64,000 nt of DNA from the NCBI GenBank assembly GCA_017656235.1, contig JACDOF010000001.1, positions 992,001 through 1,056,000 on the forward strand. Direction: 5' to 3'. The notes under the pieces were generated by a model, which was not told the DNA's origin, did no database searches, and worked only from the letters and a program-made list of their open reading frames with translations. This stretch comes from Brevibacillus sp. Lineage in GTDB: Bacteria > Bacillota > Bacilli > Brevibacillales > Brevibacillaceae. A program made the translations under genes and the position numbers. Positions 1 to 8,878 of this stretch are shown piece after piece (within the stretch, counting starts at the first letter, position 1; the number at the start of each line of letters is the position of its first letter).

Positions 1-19
1 ATTTCCGTTGGTCTGCCAT
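1..19 (-). CDS. resB: Start of cytochrome c biogenesis protein ResB (partial)
   Basis: Only the first six codons (MADQRK) lie inside the window; the gene runs off the left edge. An ATG preceded by a GAGGTAG ribosome-binding site begins 13 bases after the resA stop codon. The identification rests on position alone: in Bacillales resB follows resA in the resABC operon for cytochrome c maturation. Nothing in six residues can confirm it. Confidence 0.45.
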
Positions 20-32
20 GCTGCTACCTCGC

Positions 33-557
33 TTACGGCATTATTTTTGCCAACTTTTCTTCGATCATCTCTTCCGTCAGTTGAACCACCAGGATGTCTG
101 TTATTTTGCCATCCTTGTCAATAAAATAGGTGGTGGGAATCGGACCGATCTTGTACAGTTTCGTAATCTCCCTTTCCCGGTCGAGCAGGATCGGGAAGGT
201 GACACCAACTTGCTTGACAAATGTTTCAACCGTGACCGGGGTTTGCCCAATGTTGACCCCGATGAAGACCACACCGTCATCCTTATGCTTCTGATACTGC
301 TTCTCCAGTTCGGGCATCTCCGCTTCACAGGGCTTGCACCAACTGCCCCAGAAGTTGAGGACAACCCCCTTGCCGCGCAGGTCGTTCAAGGTAATCGAGC
401 CCCCTCCCAACTGCTCCAGTTGGAAGTTTGGTGCAGCATCGCCAGCTTTCAGCACGGAATCCGAAGCCAGACTGGAATATACGGCAAAGACCAGTGCGGC
501 CAACAATACGCCGAGAATGGCGACGCGTATGAACATCCGGTTTTGTTTGCCCATCAC
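33..557 (-). CDS. resA: Membrane-anchored thiol-disulfide oxidoreductase ResA
   Basis: ResA reduces the haem-binding cysteines of apocytochrome c on the outer face of the membrane so that haem can be attached. The 174-residue protein has one N-terminal membrane anchor (about residues 8-29), then a thioredoxin-like domain with the active site WCKPC (73-77), a nearby Glu (80) and a cis-proline loop GPIPTT (139-143). The length matches the family. The order rluB, resA, then a probable resB agrees with the known Bacillus res locus. A TATAAT-like box (660-665, minus strand) lies about 100 bases upstream, without a clear -35 box; ResD activation would be expected from B. subtilis but is not shown here. 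Start codon is the first of two adjacent ATGs. Confidence 0.93.
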   Translation of the reverse strand: MMGKQNRMFIRVAILGVLLAALVFAVYSSLASDSVLKAGDAAPNFQLEQLGGGSITLNDLRGKGVVLNFWGSWCKPCEAEMPELEKQYQKHKDDGVVFIGVNIGQTPVTVETFVKQVGVTFPILLDREREITKLYKIGPIPTTYFIDKDGKITDILVVQLTEEMIEEKLAKIMP

Positions 558-719
558 ACATACTCCTGTTCTTACTTTCGAGGTTCATCCCCCCATCCAA
601 AGGGGATTGGGTCCGGTTGACAGCTTCAGCATACGCTTCAGCCGCTTTTTCTTGTACCTATTATAACGTTCTCGCGGTTTGGCCCGACCTATCATTTATG
701 AACAGATTTTGAACGATCC

Positions 720-1457
720 TTACAGCCTTGGGGAAGGGACAAGCAGTTCCCGCTTCAGTCGTGCCACTTCGTCCTCCGTCAAGTAACGATATTGACCGGG
801 TGTCAATCCATCCAGGGTGAGAAACCCAAGGCGAATCCGCTTTAAGGCAAGTACCGGATGGCCTACTGCTGAGCACATCCGCCGAACCTGTCTGTTGCGC
901 CCCTCGTGGATGGTCAGCTCCAGCAGGGCCCGGCCGCCAGCGGTGTCCTCCCTGATCAGGCGGGCCTTGGCAGGAGCAGTCATCCCGTCCTCCAGAGGCA
1001 CGCCTTCGGCAAGCAGGCGGATGCTCTTCATTGCGGGAACCCCCTTTACCCACGCATGGTACACTTTCTCGATTTCAAATGACGGATGGGCGATGCGATT
1101 GGCCATATCCCCATCGTTGGTTAACAGCAGCAAACCGGAGGTATCGTAATCGAGCCGACCAACCGGAAAGACACGCTGTTTCACGCCGTGGAGCAGGTCA
1201 GTAACAACGGGACGCCCCGCGGGATCACGCAAACTGGTTATGACGCCGGTCGGCTTGTACAGCAGCAGGTAGACGTACGATTCTCGCCGGATTGGACGGC
1301 CGTCAACACGAATCTCGTCCTGCTGCGGATCCACCTTGGTACCCAGCTCGCGTACGGTCACACCGTTAACCTGAACGCGTCCCTCTCTGATCAGATCTTC
1401 ACATTTGCGGCGAGAAGCTACGCCTGCCTGCGCCAGCACTTTTTGCAAGCGTTCCAT
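720..1457 (-). CDS. rluB: 23S rRNA pseudouridine synthase RluB
   Basis: This 245-residue protein of the RsuA/RluB family is predicted to make a pseudouridine in 23S rRNA. It begins with an S4 RNA-binding domain (about residues 1-60) and continues with the catalytic domain, in which GRLDYDTSG (100-108) carries the catalytic aspartate (D103). The frame is open further upstream, but the ATG at 1457 is chosen because AGGAGGTG lies nine bases before it and the S4 domain starts there. A terminator precedes the gene, so it is probably transcribed apart from spmAB. It sits between spmB and resA as in B. subtilis. Confidence 0.95.
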   Translation of the reverse strand: MERLQKVLAQAGVASRRKCEDLIREGRVQVNGVTVRELGTKVDPQQDEIRVDGRPIRRESYVYLLLYKPTGVITSLRDPAGRPVVTDLLHGVKQRVFPVGRLDYDTSGLLLLTNDGDMANRIAHPSFEIEKVYHAWVKGVPAMKSIRLLAEGVPLEDGMTAPAKARLIREDTAGGRALLELTIHEGRNRQVRRMCSAVGHPVLALKRIRLGFLTLDGLTPGQYRYLTEDEVARLKRELLVPSPRL

Positions 1458-1515
1458 ACGCTGTTTCACCTCCTTCTCATGATACCCATTTCTTCCAACG
1501 TGGACAAGGAAAACG

Positions 1516-1546
1516 AAAAAAACTTCCCACAGCACATGGGAAGTTT
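1516..1546 (-). terminator. Intrinsic terminator after spmB
   Basis: A perfect 10-bp stem (1520-1529 with 1537-1546, seven-base loop) is followed on the minus strand by a run of seven T (1516-1522, overlapping the stem foot). It ends the dacB-spmA-spmB transcript before rluB. Confidence 0.85.
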
Positions 1547-1567
1547 CTGGAAAGGGGAAGCAATTCG

Positions 1568-2101
1568 CTACAAGAAAACAAGGTAAACGATGAGAACGGA
1601 GGCAACGACACCCACCAGATCGGAGAGAAGACCAACTTTTAATGCGTACATCCCGTTGCGAATGCCGACCGCTCCAAAGTAAACGGTCAGTACGTACAGT
1701 GTCGTATCGGTGCTTCCCTGCATGGTCGAAGCCAATCGTCCGATCAGTGAATCAGGACCGTGTTGGGCAATCAGGTCCGTCGCAATCGCCAGCGAACCGG
1801 TCCCTGACAGCGGCCGCAGCAGTGCAAGCGGGACAATCTCCGCTGGTACGTGCAGCAGCGTGAGCAGCGGCTTAAGTGCCCGCAGCACCAGCTCCAGGGC
1901 GCCGGATTCACGGAACAATGTAATCGCCACCATCATCGCCACGAGATGCGGCATGATCTTGATCGTGGTGACGAGTCCACCTTTTGCTCCATCCACAAAC
2001 GTCTCGTAAACAGGTACTCGCTTGTACCATCCATAGACCAAAATGAAGGAAAGGATCAGTGGAATGGCCCAAAGCGAGAGGAGCGATACCCAAGCGTACA
2101 A
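1568..2101 (-). CDS. spmB: Spore maturation protein SpmB
   Basis: SpmB is an integral membrane protein of the nucleoside-recognition (Gate) family that acts with SpmA in dehydrating the spore core. The 177 residues hold several hydrophobic segments and conserved stretches such as RPLSGTGS and TMQGSTDTT. The frame extends 69 codons further upstream, but that stretch lies inside spmA and is not SpmB-like. The TTG at 2101 is preceded by GGAGGG with seven bases of spacing and gives the usual family length (about 178). The ribosome-binding site overlaps the spmA stop codon, which suggests translational coupling. A TTG start is inferred, not proven. Confidence 0.93.
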   Translation of the reverse strand: MYAWVSLLSLWAIPLILSFILVYGWYKRVPVYETFVDGAKGGLVTTIKIMPHLVAMMVAITLFRESGALELVLRALKPLLTLLHVPAEIVPLALLRPLSGTGSLAIATDLIAQHGPDSLIGRLASTMQGSTDTTLYVLTVYFGAVGIRNGMYALKVGLLSDLVGVVASVLIVYLVFL

Positions 2102-2112
2102 GCCGTTCCCTC

Positions 2113-2703
2113 CTAGCGCTTGCGGCGTATATGCTGATGGCGGTACCAGCGGTCCAGAAGCAGCGCCACCAGTGTGGCAAAAAACGATGCGATCAACGTC
2201 GTCCCCACGATCTCTACGGGATTTGCGGAACCGTACTGCATCCGGATCGCGATCATCGTCGTGGGAATCAGGGTAATGCTGGCCGTATTGATCGCCAGCA
2301 GGGTACACATCGCCGGCGAGGCCGTCTGTTTGTCAGGGTTTAGTTTTTGCAGCTCTTCCATCGCCTTGATGCCCATCGGTGTGGCCGCATTCCCCAGCCC
2401 CAGCAGATTGGCGCTCATATTGGACAAAATGTAGCCAAGTGCCGGGTGTCCTTTGGGGATATCGGGGAACAGACGCTGCACGACAGGAGAGAGTGCTTTC
2501 GCCAACAGCTCCAGCAAACCCGCCTTCTCAGCAATTTTCATCATCCCCAGCCAAAAGATCAGCACGCTCAAAAGGCCGAAACTGACAGTGACACCCGTTT
2601 TGGCTCCTTCAAAGGACGCCTGACTGATTACCTCGATCCGGCCGTTGAGTGCAGCCACTACGATGCTGAACACGATCAGGCTCAACCAGATCACGTTAAG
2701 CAT
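2113..2703 (-). CDS. spmA: Spore maturation protein SpmA
   Basis: This 196-residue membrane protein of the nucleoside-recognition family has exactly the usual SpmA length. It contains about five hydrophobic segments and the stretch GLGNAATPMG, typical of this family. SpmA and SpmB work with the peptidase DacB to set spore cortex structure and core dehydration. The start overlaps the end of dacB by eight bases, so dacB, spmA and spmB form one operon, under the sigma-E-like promoter upstream of dacB. Confidence 0.94.
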   Translation of the reverse strand: MLNVIWLSLIVFSIVVAALNGRIEVISQASFEGAKTGVTVSFGLLSVLIFWLGMMKIAEKAGLLELLAKALSPVVQRLFPDIPKGHPALGYILSNMSANLLGLGNAATPMGIKAMEELQKLNPDKQTASPAMCTLLAINTASITLIPTTMIAIRMQYGSANPVEIVGTTLIASFFATLVALLLDRWYRHQHIRRKR

Positions 2704-3880
2704 GGAGCAATCCTCCTGCCATCAACTGCCAGACACGCTGCCAATACGGCTTGGCAGCCTGATGGGCGGCGCTCCCGGCCGTCATCGTCGGAATCGCTTC
2801 CTGTACGAATAGTGGAACCCGACCGATCATCTGGCTGCCAAGGTAGATTTGCAGGAACCCCGCATGTTGGTTCAACATCCTCCGGTCAAGGTGGCGCGTA
2901 AACAAGTAAACGCGCGAGGAAACGGAAGCCACTTCTTCCTCTTTTAGCGGGTAGACAAACTCACTGCTGCTTGCCAGTATGAGGTTATCGTCTTCGGTTT
3001 CAAGGCTGACCTCCGGTTCGACGGTATCGCCCTTGTGCACGATCTTGACAGGTTGGAAGTTTTGGAAACCCCAGTTCATGAGATTCATGGAATCGTTCCA
3101 ATCGTCAGGAGCGTTTAGCGTAACGACAGCCAACTGTCTGCCGTCCCGGGTAGCGGAAGAGGCGAGACAGCGCTTGGCCAGTCGCGTGTAGCCGGTCTTG
3201 ATGCCATCTGCCCCTTTGTACAGGGTCAGCATTTTATTTTTATTCTGCAGCCGTCGGCTCCACTCTTCTCCCTCCCAGGAAATCGTCTTTAGTTTGGTGG
3301 CGACAATTTTCTGAAAGACCGGGTTTTTCAGGGCGTATGCGGACAGCTTCACCATGTCGGAAGCAGTGGAATAATGCTGGTTGCTGTCGTCCAATCCGTG
3401 CGGGTTCATAAAGTGGGTCCGGGTCATCCCAATCATGGCCGCTTTTTCGTTCATCATGTAAACAAACCCCTCTACCGATCCACCCACATGGTTGGCGATG
3501 GCCACAGCCGCATCATTGCCGGAGCGAAGCATCAGTCCGTACAGCAGCTCTTCCAGGGTAAGCCGTTCTCCCTTTTTCAGAAATATGGAAGACCCTTCCA
3601 CCCCAACCGCAATGTCGGGGACGATGACCACGTCGTTCAGGTCGCCGGACTCAATAGCCACGATGGCCGTCATGATTTTGGTCAGACTGGCGATCCGCAT
3701 CTTTTTGTCCGCATCTTTTTCATAGAGAATCCGTCCCGACTGCACGTCAATCATCGCCGCCGCCTCCGCCGACAGATGAGGAGGCTGGTTTGCCGCAGCC
3801 GCGGGAGACACCGCTCCCCACAACCCTTGACAAAGAAGAAAAACGACAAGCACGCGGGACAAGTGCTTACGGAAAATCAT
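2696..3880 (-). CDS. dacB: Sporulation D-alanyl-D-alanine carboxypeptidase DacB
   Basis: DacB is a penicillin-binding protein of the S11 peptidase family that trims stem peptides of spore cortex peptidoglycan and so limits cross-linking. The 394-residue product starts with a signal peptide ending near AAAA (about residue 30). It then shows the three penicilloyl-serine motifs: SLTK (S65, K68), SGN (120-122) and KTG (228-230). The ATG at 3880 follows GGGAGG; the earlier in-frame ATG lacks a good site. Its place before spmAB marks it as the sporulation enzyme rather than vegetative DacA. Confidence 0.94.
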   Translation of the reverse strand: MIFRKHLSRVLVVFLLCQGLWGAVSPAAAANQPPHLSAEAAAMIDVQSGRILYEKDADKKMRIASLTKIMTAIVAIESGDLNDVVIVPDIAVGVEGSSIFLKKGERLTLEELLYGLMLRSGNDAAVAIANHVGGSVEGFVYMMNEKAAMIGMTRTHFMNPHGLDDSNQHYSTASDMVKLSAYALKNPVFQKIVATKLKTISWEGEEWSRRLQNKNKMLTLYKGADGIKTGYTRLAKRCLASSATRDGRQLAVVTLNAPDDWNDSMNLMNWGFQNFQPVKIVHKGDTVEPEVSLETEDDNLILASSSEFVYPLKEEEVASVSSRVYLFTRHLDRRMLNQHAGFLQIYLGSQMIGRVPLFVQEAIPTMTAGSAAHQAAKPYWQRVWQLMAGGLLHA

Positions 3881-3928
3881 AACGTCCTCCCATCCTTTGT
3901 TCCGTCGATGAAATGACGGTTTGTACAA

Positions 3929-3957
3929 AGTATATGGGGACGAGACGTATGATAGTA
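3929..3957 (-). promoter_or_regulatory. Sigma-E-like promoter of dacB-spmA-spmB
   Basis: Minus-strand TACTATC, 14 bases, then CATATACT. The -10 box differs from the sigma-E consensus CATACAnT at one position and the -35 box at two. Sigma-E control of this operon is known in B. subtilis. Matched by eye. Confidence 0.7.
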
Positions 3958-3964
3958 CCGACAG

Positions 3965-4561
3965 CTATTCCGGCGACTGGTCGTTTCGTTTTTCCTCGTT
4001 CCTGGCAAACAAGGCGGATGCCTCCAGGTGGACCTCTTCCAGATTGATCTCGACGGGAGGTTCAGGCAAGTCAGCCAGCTCCCGCAGTCCAAAATATTCC
4101 AAAAATTCCTTGGTGGTACCATAGAGGATCGGGCGGCCGATCCCTTCCGCCCGCCCTACCTCGCGAATCAACTGTTTGGACAGCAGGGTGTTGAGCGCCT
4201 TTTCGCACTTCACGCCGCGGATCTCCTCTATGTCAGAGCGGGTAATGGGCTGCTTGTACGCGATAATCGCCAATGTTTCCAGGGCCGCCTGGGACAGCGA
4301 GGCATGGCCGGGCGACGAAGCCATGCGCTCAAAGTACGGCGCGTGCTCGGGCAGCGTCGTCAATTGATAGGCGCCGGCCACCTCGACGATTTGGATCCCG
4401 CGGCCGCTGCGGCGGAAATCTGCCTTCATGTCTTCCAGCAAATCGACCACCGTTTCCGCATCCAATTCCACGATCTCCGCGATCTGCTTTGCCTCAATGC
4501 CTTCGTCGCCGGCCAGAAACAGCAGTCCCTCAATGACGCTCTTCAGCTTGTCGTAATCCAT
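3965..4561 (-). CDS. scpB: Segregation and condensation protein ScpB
   Basis: ScpB is the winged-helix kleisin-associated subunit of the SMC-ScpAB condensin that compacts and separates sister chromosomes. The 198-residue protein has the two winged-helix regions and the conserved segment with LAIIAYKQPITR followed by IEEIRGV. The frame is open upstream, but the ATG at 4561, with GGGAGGGG before it, matches the start of the family (MDYDKLK). It overlaps the end of scpA by 32 bases, which indicates coupled translation. Confidence 0.95.
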   Translation of the reverse strand: MDYDKLKSVIEGLLFLAGDEGIEAKQIAEIVELDAETVVDLLEDMKADFRRSGRGIQIVEVAGAYQLTTLPEHAPYFERMASSPGHASLSQAALETLAIIAYKQPITRSDIEEIRGVKCEKALNTLLSKQLIREVGRAEGIGRPILYGTTKEFLEYFGLRELADLPEPPVEINLEEVHLEASALFARNEEKRNDQSPE

Positions 4562-5318
4562 CACTTTCCCCTCCCGTCGGAACAGCCTGTTCGCAAATGA
4601 GAATGTCCGCAAACAGCCGGTTTTGGATGCAGATGATTCGCTTTGCCTTCATCAGCTCCAGAATGGCCAGAAAAGTCGTGACGATCTCTGTCCTCGTCAC
4701 CCGCTCCGAAAAAAGCTGCGAAAAGCGGATACTTCCTCCGCCTGCCGCCAGCATCTCGGTAATATCCCGCATCCGGTCCTTCACCGAAATCTCATCGCGG
4801 GAAACTTTGGCCAACGGTTCTGGCTGCATCCGCCGTCTGTACAGTTTCTCCAACGCAGCCAGCATATCGTACAGCGTGACGTGAAGCACCGGCTGTTCCT
4901 CGCGGATGTACGGGCTTAAATCCTCTGCCGGACGGGTAAACACCTGACTGCGGCCCGTCTCCATCTCCCGCAGCTGCTCCGCCAGCATCTTGTAACGCTT
5001 GTACTCCAGCAGCCGCTGCACCAGTTCTTCACGCGGATCCGTCTCCTCCAGCTCCATGTCAAACAGCGGTTGGAACACGTGTTCTTCTTTTTTGGGCAGG
5101 AGCATCTTGCTTTTAATCGACAACAGCGTTGACGCCATGACCACAAACTCACTGGCCACTTCCAGCTGCAGCTCCTGCGCTTCGTCGAGAATCTGCAGAT
5201 ACTGCTCGGTAATCTCGGCTATGGGAATGTCGTAGATGTCCACCTCGGACTTGTCAATCAAGTGGAGCAGCAAGTCGAGCGGCCCCTCGAACGAATCCAG
5301 CTTCACACTGTAAGCCAC
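4530..5318 (-). CDS. scpA: Segregation and condensation protein ScpA
   Basis: ScpA is the kleisin that bridges the SMC heads in the bacterial condensin. The 262-residue protein opens with the hallmark FEGPLDLLLHLI (residues 9-20) and IAEITEQYL, and has the middle acidic/charged linker and C-terminal winged helix expected. Together with the overlapping scpB it forms the usual two-gene unit, next to dacB as in B. subtilis. Confidence 0.96.
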   Translation of the reverse strand: MAYSVKLDSFEGPLDLLLHLIDKSEVDIYDIPIAEITEQYLQILDEAQELQLEVASEFVVMASTLLSIKSKMLLPKKEEHVFQPLFDMELEETDPREELVQRLLEYKRYKMLAEQLREMETGRSQVFTRPAEDLSPYIREEQPVLHVTLYDMLAALEKLYRRRMQPEPLAKVSRDEISVKDRMRDITEMLAAGGGSIRFSQLFSERVTRTEIVTTFLAILELMKAKRIICIQNRLFADILICEQAVPTGGESDGLRQAEERH

Positions 5319-5374
5319 ATGCGATCCCGCCTATCATTACGATCATCATATTTCTTCCCTGTCTGGCCGGCTGA

Positions 5375-6043
5375 CTACCCGAGAATCAGCGAAGCAAGGT
5401 AGAGCACTCCATTCAAGAGAAGCGTGAGCGGCCATCCCAGGATGATTCCGCTCAGTCCCGGAATGAAAATCATCAACAGCAGCAGCCACGGCCCGTACAG
5501 TTCAAACTGGTAAAAGTAGCGGTCCCAGCGGCGCGGCGAAAGAAACCGTACGATTTTTGAGCCGTCCAGCGGATGAACGGGCAGCAGGTTGAAAACGAAC
5601 AGACCACAGTTGATCAGTACGCAGAACTCGAGGGTATAGCCAAGGGCGAAGGCGGCTTTCTCAGGCAGTGTGTCCAGCAATCCCCCCTGGTAAACTGCCA
5701 GCAGTGCGACCGCAAACACAAGCGCCAGAACCAGGTTGACTACCGGACCTGCGGCCGCCACGTAGACGATGCCGAGCCGCTTGTTGCCGCGAAAGTTAAG
5801 GGGATTAAACGGTACCGGTTTGGCCCATCCGAACGGTCCGAACAAGATCAGAATCAAGCCAAACGGATCGATGTGCGGGATCGGGTTTACCGTCAGGCGC
5901 CCTTCCCGCTTGGCCGTATCGTCTCCCAAACGCCAGGCGGCGTAGGCGTGCGCCCACTCGTGAAGCGAAAAAGCGATTACAAAGGCAAGCAATCGAAACG
6001 GTACCGTTTTCCAATCGAAATGAAACAAGTTGGAAAAATCCAT
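5375..6043 (-). CDS. Site-2 protease family membrane metalloprotease (YwhC-like)
   Basis: This 222-residue membrane protein belongs to the M50 site-2 protease family in its short form without a PDZ domain. The zinc motif HEWAH (28-32) lies in the first membrane segment and the third ligand region NLLPVHPLDGSK (152-163) near the fourth. Four or five membrane segments are visible. The physiological substrate is unknown; M50 proteases cleave membrane-embedded peptides. The ATG at 6043 has AGGAGG seven bases upstream; the longer open frame has no ribosome-binding site. It follows no obvious partner gene, and is transcribed away from the adjacent Lrp-type regulator. Confidence 0.85.
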   Translation of the reverse strand: MDFSNLFHFDWKTVPFRLLAFVIAFSLHEWAHAYAAWRLGDDTAKREGRLTVNPIPHIDPFGLILILFGPFGWAKPVPFNPLNFRGNKRLGIVYVAAAGPVVNLVLALVFAVALLAVYQGGLLDTLPEKAAFALGYTLEFCVLINCGLFVFNLLPVHPLDGSKIVRFLSPRRWDRYFYQFELYGPWLLLLMIFIPGLSGIILGWPLTLLLNGVLYLASLILG

Positions 6044-6275
6044 GCATAAGCCTCCTGCCAATGCACAATGGCATCCTTGTCGTTTAAGCAAAAATCGCCA
6101 ACTACTAGCATACCAAGAGAGTCTTATGGTTACAAGAACCGAAAAAGAGAAACACAATCCGGGCAGGTACTGGACAAATTTACAAAATTGTATACATGTT
6201 CGAAGAATTTTTGCCGATTATAGTTGATAGACCGTATTGGTTTGAGGGAACCATCTAACGTTGGGGGATTGTTCA

Positions 6276-6728
6276 GTGGACTACATTGACAGACAAATTC
6301 TGGAGCGGCTGCAGGTAGACGGCCGCATCTCTCTTAGCCAGCTGTCAAAGGAACTTCACCTGAGTCGGCCGAGTATTGCAGAACGGATGCGTCGGCTGCA
6401 AGAGCGGGGAGTGGTGGAAGGGTTCACGGCCCTCATCTCGCATGAAGCGATCAACCGCGGTATCCTGGTATTGGTGCAGATAAGTGCATTGAAGACCGAT
6501 TGCGAGCGCTTCGAGGAGTACGTCAAGGAAGATGCGGAGATCATCGAGTGTCACCGCGTTACCGGTGTCAACAGTTACGTCATGAAGGCCGCCGTCTCGT
6601 CCATGAAACGGTTGGAGGCCCTGGTAGACCGTCTGACTCCCTTTGGGCAGGTGACCACCTCTATCGTTCTTTCCACCCCGGTCTCGCACCGAATTCTGCT
6701 GCCCATGGAAGACGGCAGCCTCAACTAG
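6276..6728 (+). CDS. Lrp/AsnC family transcriptional regulator
   Basis: The 151-residue product has an N-terminal helix-turn-helix (about residues 1-55, with LSQLSKELHLSRPSIAERM) and a C-terminal RAM effector-binding domain. Such proteins sense amino acids and form octamers; the ligand here is not known. It is one of the few plus-strand genes and is divergent from the site-2 protease gene across 232 bases. The GTG start (6276) is chosen because a GGGGG stretch lies eight bases upstream; a TTG at 6261 is an alternative that adds five residues. A TATAGT-like -10 box lies about 50 bases upstream, without a good -35 box. Confidence 0.88.
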   Translation: MDYIDRQILERLQVDGRISLSQLSKELHLSRPSIAERMRRLQERGVVEGFTALISHEAINRGILVLVQISALKTDCERFEEYVKEDAEIIECHRVTGVNSYVMKAAVSSMKRLEALVDRLTPFGQVTTSIVLSTPVSHRILLPMEDGSLN

Positions 6729-6729
6729 G

Positions 6730-6762
6730 AAAACCAGCTGCCTCCCCGGTCGGGGAGGCAGC
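6730..6762 (-). terminator. Terminator between ppiB and the Lrp gene
   Basis: A 12-bp perfect GC-rich stem (6737-6748 with 6751-6762) with a very short loop. On the minus strand it is followed by TGGTTTTCC, so it best serves ppiB. It could also stop plus-strand transcription of the Lrp gene, but there is no T-run on that side. Confidence 0.7.
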
Positions 6763-6773
6763 ACGCCCTAGAG

Positions 6774-7202
6774 CTAGAACACTTCCACTTTTTCCATAAC
6801 GTCGCCCTGCTTGATCTCGTCAACGTGTTCCATTCCTTCCGTCACCTTGCCGAACACGGTATGGACACCGTCCAGGTGCGGAAAGGAATCATAGCAGATG
6901 AAAAACTGGCTGCCGCCAGTATCTTTTCCGGCGTGGGCCATGGACAGCGCACCTCGTACGTGCCGGTGGGGATTCCCCTCTGTCTCGCATTTGATCGTAT
7001 AACCTGGTCCGCCGGTACCCGTGCCGTACGGGCATCCTCCTTGGGCGACAAATCCTGGAATCACACGGTGAAAAGTCAATCCATTATAAAATCCTTCATT
7101 GGCCAGCTTCTCAAAATTGGCGACAGTACCAGGCGCCGCTTCCTCGTACAGTTCAAGCAGCACCTCTTTGCCGCCCGCCAGTGTAATCTTGGCTTGTTTC
7201 AT
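6774..7202 (-). CDS. ppiB: Peptidyl-prolyl cis-trans isomerase (cyclophilin) PpiB
   Basis: This cytoplasmic cyclophilin speeds cis-trans isomerisation of proline peptide bonds during protein folding. The 142-residue length is that of B. subtilis Ppi[14 protein letters not shown] (44-56, with catalytic R46) and GGSQFFI (97-103) form the active-site walls. No signal peptide is present. It stands between lysA and the Lrp regulator, with its own terminator. Confidence 0.95.
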   Translation of the reverse strand: MKQAKITLAGGKEVLLELYEEAAPGTVANFEKLANEGFYNGLTFHRVIPGFVAQGGCPYGTGTGGPGYTIKCETEGNPHRHVRGALSMAHAGKDTGGSQFFICYDSFPHLDGVHTVFGKVTEGMEHVDEIKQGDVMEKVEVF

Positions 7203-7339
7203 CCCATTCTCCTCCTCGGCCGTTTATCCTCTCTATCTTATCCGTTTGCGTGTGGACAATCAAGGCTGTCACAAGTTACAGCACCATTGGTGGTTGGCAG
7301 CGGAGTGAGGGAAGGAAAATGGCCGCCACCTTCTGTCGT

Positions 7340-8662
7340 TTATCGCTGCAATTGAATGCGGTTGGGGATCCGGTCCAGGCGAATCAAGTCATCCAGTGTT
7401 TCCCGCTTAACGATCAGTTCCGCGCTGCCGTCCTTGACGAACACGACGGCTGGCCGCACGATCCGGTTGTAGTTGTTGGCCATCGCGTACCCGTACGCAC
7501 CGGTACACGGAACTGCAAGAATGTCGCCGGGCCGGACCGGCGGCAGCGCCACATCCCAAATCAGCATATCACCCGACTCGCAGCATTTGCCGGCAATCGA
7601 GACCAGTTCACCGCTCTGCTCGTTCATCCGGTTGGCCAGAGCCGCTTCGTATTTGGCCTGGTAAAGCGCCGGACGAAGGTTGTCCGTCATGCCGCCGTCG
7701 ACGGCCACATATTTGCGAACGCCGGGGATTTCCTTGACCGAGCCGACGGTATACAAGGTTGTCCCGCTCTCGCCAACAATGCTGCGCCCCGGCTCAATCC
7801 ACAGTTCCGGAAAGGGAATGTTTCGTGAGCCGAACTCCCGCCGAACCGCTTCCGTAATCGCCTTCACATACTCTTCCGGACGGCGGGGGGTATCCCCTTC
7901 CACGTAGCGAATGCCGTATCCGCCGCCCAGATTGACCACTTTGGCCGTAAAGCCGGTCGCTTGTGTCACTTCAAGCAAAAAGTCCGCTATGTGGCCAACG
8001 GCAGCAACAAAGCCATCAGTTTCAAAGATTTGGGAACCGATGTGGCAGTGGACTCCGAGCAATTCCAGCGCCTCCGCCTGCAAACTGTTGCGAATTGCCT
8101 GAAGCGCCTGACCGCTCAAAAGATCAAACCCAAACTTGGAGTCCTGCTGACCGGTGGAAATATACTCATGTGTGTGCGCCTCCACCCCTGGTGTGATCCG
8201 GAGCAGAATCGCCGCGGTTTTCCCCCGTTCTTTCGCCAAGTGATTCAAGAGTTCCAGTTCGTAAAAGTTATCAGCAACAAAACAGCCAATTCCGGCATCC
8301 AGCGCCATCTCCAGCTCTTCCGGGGATTTGTTGTTGCCGTGAAAATGAATCCGTGAGGCGGGATATCCAGCTTTAAGTGCCGTGTACAGCTCTCCGCCCG
8401 AAACCACGTCGAGCGACAGCCCCTCTTCTTCCACCAGCTTGCACATGGCCATCGTGCAAAAAGCCTTGCTGGCGTAAGCCACCTGGAAGGCGAAGCCGCT
8501 TTGCTGAAAGGCCTCCACATAGGCACGGCAATTGTCGCGAATGAGCTGTTCATCGTAAACATACAGCGGAGTGCCGAAATCCGCAGCCAATTGGACCGCA
8601 TCACATCCCCCAATCTCCAGATGACCGCGGCTGTTAATTCGACTCGTACCGTGTAAGTACAT
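7340..8662 (-). CDS. lysA: Diaminopimelate decarboxylase LysA
   Basis: LysA removes carbon dioxide from meso-diaminopimelate, the last step of lysine synthesis, using pyridoxal phosphate. In the 440-residue protein the cofactor lysine is K66 in YASKAF. Further cofactor and substrate motifs are VHCHIGS (204-210), GGGYGI (247-252), EPGRS (290-294) and the active-site cysteine in CCESGD (C361). The gene follows the spoVA operon, as in several Bacillales, but an apparent sigma-A promoter and a roughly 170-base leader ending in a terminator lie between, so it should have its own control. Confidence 0.97.
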   Translation of the reverse strand: MYLHGTSRINSRGHLEIGGCDAVQLAADFGTPLYVYDEQLIRDNCRAYVEAFQQSGFAFQVAYASKAFCTMAMCKLVEEEGLSLDVVSGGELYTALKAGYPASRIHFHGNNKSPEELEMALDAGIGCFVADNFYELELLNHLAKERGKTAAILLRITPGVEAHTHEYISTGQQDSKFGFDLLSGQALQAIRNSLQAEALELLGVHCHIGSQIFETDGFVAAVGHIADFLLEVTQATGFTAKVVNLGGGYGIRYVEGDTPRRPEEYVKAITEAVRREFGSRNIPFPELWIEPGRSIVGESGTTLYTVGSVKEIPGVRKYVAVDGGMTDNLRPALYQAKYEAALANRMNEQSGELVSIAGKCCESGDMLIWDVALPPVRPGDILAVPCTGAYGYAMANNYNRIVRPAVVFVKDGSAELIVKRETLDDLIRLDRIPNRIQLQR

Positions 8663-8702
8663 TTCTGCCTCCTCCTCAATTCCCCCAGGTTAAATCACAG
8701 CC

Positions 8703-8738
8703 AAATAATAAAAACAACTGACGCGATGACGCCAGTTG
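8703..8738 (-). terminator. Terminator in the lysA leader
   Basis: A stem of nine to ten pairs with one wobble (8715-8724 with 8729-8738) is followed on the minus strand by TTTTTATTATTT. It lies between a promoter and lysA, hence a likely attenuator or small-RNA terminator. Confidence 0.75.
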
Positions 8739-8873
8739 CCGGATAGGTCTCATCTGACCGCGACGCCTCCTGTCAAGACACCCCACAGCCACCTGGGTCA
8801 TGGGATTTCAGAGCGTCGTGACTGTTCCTTTCCATTCGTCCGCGAACTGCTTTGTCGTTTCTGTTCCTGTTTT
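8703..8873 (-). ncRNA. Structured lysA leader or small RNA, class unknown
   Basis: A transcript from the promoter at 8879-8908 would run about 170 bases and meet a terminator before lysA. Within it GACGC...GCGTC arms enclose a CCCA...TGGG hairpin, followed by a GGTC-AGATGA-GACC hairpin and the terminator stem. I could not match it to the lysine, SAM or T-box consensus. It may be an attenuator of lysA or an independent small RNA. Confidence 0.5.
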
Positions 8874-8878
8874 TCGTT

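Noticed and set aside
8703-8873. Lysine riboswitch or T-box in the lysA leader
   Set aside because: I looked for the lysine-riboswitch core, the SAM core and the T-box GGTGG/ACCGCG elements and found none. The leader is therefore reported as unclassified.
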